Source of the DNA: Subtercola frigoramans
GTDB lineage: Bacteria; Actinomycetota; Actinomycetes; Actinomycetales; Microbacteriaceae
Assembly: GCF_016907385.1 (NCBI RefSeq)
Contig: NZ_JAFBBU010000001.1
Location: 2,790,001-2,854,000, forward strand
Length of the DNA stretch: 64,000 bases
Direction of reading: 5' to 3'
Shown piece after piece: positions 62,020 through 64,000 of the stretch; position 1 is the stretch's first letter; every line of letters starts with the position of its first letter. The notes beneath the pieces are model-generated. The model did no database searches, was not told where the DNA came from, and worked only from the letters and a program-made list of their open reading frames with translations. The position numbers and the translations under genes were made by a program.

Positions 62020-63012
62020 CTAGGAGGCGGCCTTGACGCCGACCGCGGTACCGGTCGTCGGGTTGGGCACGATCTCGTCTGCCGTGAGCCCGTCAGACGT
62101 CAGGTTGTACTTCTGCAGGATGGCCTCGTACTCGCCGTTCGCAATGATGGCCTTCAGCGCGCCGACCAGGGCATTGGTGATGCCGGGGTTCGACTTGTCG
62201 ACAGCGATGCCGAGCAGGCCGGTGTCTGCAACGGCCTGCTCGGCAACCGGAACCTCGACCGTGGCGAAGGTCGCCGAGTCTGACTGGGCAACCAGGATCT
62301 GGTTCGACGTGGAGTCGAGCCAGCCGTCGATGGTTCCGGCCTTGAGAGCACTGATCGCGCCTTGGGCACCGTTGTAGTCGGCAACCTTGATGGCATCCTT
62401 GCCCTTGGCGACACACGCGGTGTCGCTCGCGCTGTTGATCACCGTGGTGAGAATCGAACCGGGAACAGAGCCAAGGGTGAGCCCACAGGCATCGGCCAGA
62501 GCCGTCAGCTTCTTCGGGTTACCGGCGGGAATCAGAATGGAGAGCGTGGAGCGGTAGAACGGCGTCAGGTCGACGACGCTCTTCTCACGCTCGGCCGTGA
62601 TGCTGACCTGGCCCATGAGCGCGTCGACGTTGCCGCTCTGCACACCGGGGATCTGGGACGGGAACTGCATGTTCTGGAAGGTTGCCGTGACACCCAGGAT
62701 CGGCGCCATCGCCTGGGCGAGATCGACAGCAATACCGACCGGAACGTTCGTGTCACTCGCGTCGACACCGATCATCGGCGGGGTGTCCCACTCTGCGCCG
62801 AACGAGAGTTTCTTCGACGACTGGATCGAGGCGGGCAGCAGCGCGAAGAGGGTCTGGTCGACTGCTGCTGTGCTCGTCGTTGCGGCGGGAGTGGCAGCAG
62901 AGGTACTGCAGCCGGCCAGCATCCCCACGATGGCAATGGCGGCGACGGGGGCGACGAAGAGTGCTGTCTTCGAGCTTCGTGACGAGAATGTTCGGTGGCG
63001 CAGGGGGCTCAT
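62020..63012 (-). CDS. Polar amino acid-type ABC substrate-binding lipoprotein
   Basis: 330 residues. Lipoprotein leader ending in GMLAGC (lipobox LAGC), then a Thr/Ala-rich tether. SBP_bac_3-type core: KKLSFGAEWDTPPMIGVDAS, NVPVGIAVDLAQAMAPILGV, SGNVDALMGQVSITAERE, AISALKAGTIDGWLDS, ADTGLLGIAVDK. The binding pocket residues cannot be assigned, so ligand is unknown; downstream enzymes are for catabolism of a cyclic or acyl substrate, not standard amino acids. Confidence 0.88.
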   Translation of the reverse strand: MSPLRHRTFSSRSSKTALFVAPVAAIAIVGMLAGCSTSAATPAATTSTAAVDQTLFALLPASIQSSKKLSFGAEWDTPPMIGVDASDTNVPVGIAVDLAQAMAPILGVTATFQNMQFPSQIPGVQSGNVDALMGQVSITAEREKSVVDLTPFYRSTLSILIPAGNPKKLTALADACGLTLGSVPGSILTTVINSASDTACVAKGKDAIKVADYNGAQGAISALKAGTIDGWLDSTSNQILVAQSDSATFATVEVPVAEQAVADTGLLGIAVDKSNPGITNALVGALKAIIANGEYEAILQKYNLTSDGLTADEIVPNPTTGTAVGVKAAS

Positions 63013-63176
63013 GGTAATTCCTTATCTTCGGGAGGGAATTGCGAGAGACGAGAGGCGTCTCACAGGCGTGTCCACCTGTATGTCTCCCTTTCTACCGGAG
63101 CTATGTATCGGGAGGATTGCCCGGTGTTACGGTCGTGTTTCGATATGCTGACTCTCGTCATGAATCTGGCAGACGC
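63013..63176 (-). promoter_or_regulatory. Candidate regulatory region of the nine-gene operon
   Basis: 164 nt without a gene between the small unknown gene and the substrate-binding gene. It contains gagacg-agagg-cgtctc (63045-63061), a 6 bp inverted repeat, and acagg/cctgt arms (63062-63079). No convincing -35/-10 pair was found. AAGGAA near 63017 is the ribosome site of the substrate-binding gene. Confidence 0.45.
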
Positions 63177-63551
63177 TTAGAAGAAGGCCACGGGAATGCC
63201 CGCATCGCCGGCAGCCCGGGTGATCAGGGGGATGCTCAGACCGCTGTCGGCGCCGAAGATCGCGCTCGCGTACTCGTGCCCGAATCGCGCCAGAAAGTAC
63301 ACGACGTCGTCGTCACGGAGGGTGTTCTCGCGCGGTCGCGGCTGGATTCGTGCCACCCGCCGAGCAGGCTCGAGTTCCTGCGCGACCACGGAAGCATCGG
63401 CGGCGGCAACGAAGACGCCTTCGTCAGCAGCGGATGACGCCAAACCGACCATCAGCTGCAGCCGGTGGCCTGTCGGCCTGTAGTTCTCATCCAGAAACCG
63501 TGCGATCCGAAGTGAAAGAGTGTCAACGGGCCCAGTAACGGCGTCACGCAT
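63177..63551 (-). CDS. Unrecognised protein
   Basis: 124 residues from the ATG at 63551, overlapping the PaaX stop by 8 nt. No signal peptide or membrane helix. Visible: LRIARFLDENYRPTGHRLQL, DDDVVYFLARFGHEYASAIF and a hydrophobic end GLSIPLITRAAGDAGIPVAF. It could be an accessory or ligand-binding partner of the regulator, given the coupling. Coding is supported by the overlap and amino-acid composition; function is unknown. Confidence 0.6.
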   Translation of the reverse strand: MRDAVTGPVDTLSLRIARFLDENYRPTGHRLQLMVGLASSAADEGVFVAAADASVVAQELEPARRVARIQPRPRENTLRDDDVVYFLARFGHEYASAIFGADSGLSIPLITRAAGDAGIPVAFF

Positions 63552-64000
63552 GTCTATTCTCCCCGCGTGGAGCGGAGGTTTCCCCCAGCGATGTCACGAA
63601 CTGCCAGCTGAGTTCGCTGTAGCGGGCCGACAGGTCTTCGAAGAGGCGCGTACTCTCGGCACCCGGCCAGTCAGCCGGCAACAGGTCGTACGGCAACCCC
63701 GGGTCGAGGTAGGGAATCATGCGCCAGGTGTCGACACCTCTGATGTACCGGGCAAAAGCCTCGGCGGGAGTCACCTCGTCGGAGTTCACGAACCCGGTGA
63801 GCTCCGAGATGAATTCACGGTGAAGAGTTTCGAGTGCGCCGAGATCCCACCACTCGCCGATGGCCTCGCGAAGCTCTCCGGCCACCCGGGGGCGTTCCGT
63901 GCGGAAGAGGGTCGTGTACTGGCGGATGTCGAGGTCGTCGAGAATGTCTTCGACCTCGAGTGCGAGAAAGTCGGGGCAGATCCAGAGCGCCGGCGAGACC
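63544..64000 (-). CDS. PaaX-type transcriptional regulator (partial, C-terminal part)
   Basis: The gene enters from the right edge; about 151 codons are present. The frame reads VSPALWICPDFLALEVEDIL (PaaX central Cas2-like region), then the PaaX_C block RMIPYLDPGLPYDLLPADW with PGAESTRLFEDL. PaaX represses phenylacetate catabolism in response to phenylacetyl-CoA in other bacteria; here it heads the leftward genes and may respond to a CoA thioester of the pathway substrate. The DNA-binding N-terminus lies outside the window. Confidence 0.78.
   Translation of the reverse strand, partial: VSPALWICPDFLALEVEDILDDLDIRQYTTLFRTERPRVAGELREAIGEWWDLGALETLHREFISELTGFVNSDEVTPAEAFARYIRGVDTWRMIPYLDPGLPYDLLPADWPGAESTRLFEDLSARYSELSWQFVTSLGETSAPRGENRHA

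Overview
The window is a 64 kb piece of a high-GC actinobacterial chromosome. Gene content and order (split LeuC/LeuD, MurA, PlsC, GpsA, Ddl, DUF3515 lipoprotein, ThiL, RsmD, RecG, CoaD), the DUF7882-type small protein, LigC/LigD-polymerase homologues and F420/LLM oxidoreductases point to Microbacteriaceae; the genus cannot be fixed from the sequence alone. No rRNA, tRNA, IS element, prophage or CRISPR array was seen. Most genes are packed as short operons with 3-10 nt spacing or ATGA/GTGA/TTGA overlaps.

Layout. 0-18 kb: conserved actinobacterial core block (coaD, recG, rsmD, thiL, DUF3515, ddl, gpsA, plsC, murA, leuD, leuC), interrupted by an MFS exporter and by a LysE exporter / M3 peptidase / aldo-keto reductase segment. 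18-22 kb: TerC-family manganese/metal protein behind a probable yybP-ykoY (Mn2+) riboswitch, a UPF0114 membrane protein, and a PadR-DUF4097 operon with palindromic operators. 22-25.4 kb: small zinc ribbon protein, LigC-type DNA ligase tail to tail with a stand-alone LigD polymerase, HAD hydrolase. 25.5-37.6 kb: a bidirectional purine/nucleoside island: leftward TetR, LLM monooxygenase, cupin, amidohydrolase and adenine deaminase; rightward a NMT1/THI5-type ABC importer, nucleoside phosphorylase, nucleoside hydrolase and adenosine deaminase-like enzyme. 37.6-43.3 kb: two DUF202 proteins, LysR and PutA (proline catabolism), DUF3892. 43.3-48.3 kb: a SipW-type signal peptidase with three exported proteins carrying SipW-type/alternate signal peptides (candidate surface-fibre or matrix operon), next to a divergent ParA/MinD-like ATPase with an unusual P-loop and a DUF7882 protein. 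48.6-53.3 kb: nucleoside deaminase, CtpE-like P-type ATPase, and an FtsX-type permease fused in frame to an ABC ATPase by an apparent internal deletion. 53.4-64 kb: a catabolic island with RidA, IclR, cupin, acyl-CoA thioesterase, then a leftward nine-gene operon (polar amino-acid-type ABC importer, SDR, acyl-CoA-dehydrogenase-like flavoprotein, two tandem TIGR04076-like small proteins, LLM oxidoreductase, ABM monooxygenase) headed by an unrecognised small protein and a PaaX-type regulator that runs off the right edge.

The most promising candidates for undescribed biology are the 56.1-63.0 kb coupled catabolic operon with its tandem small proteins, the 25.5-37.6 kb purine-derivative uptake and degradation island, the SipW-dependent exported protein operon with its neighbouring ATPase, and the permease-ATPase fusion. 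All substrates are inferred, none is shown by the sequence.
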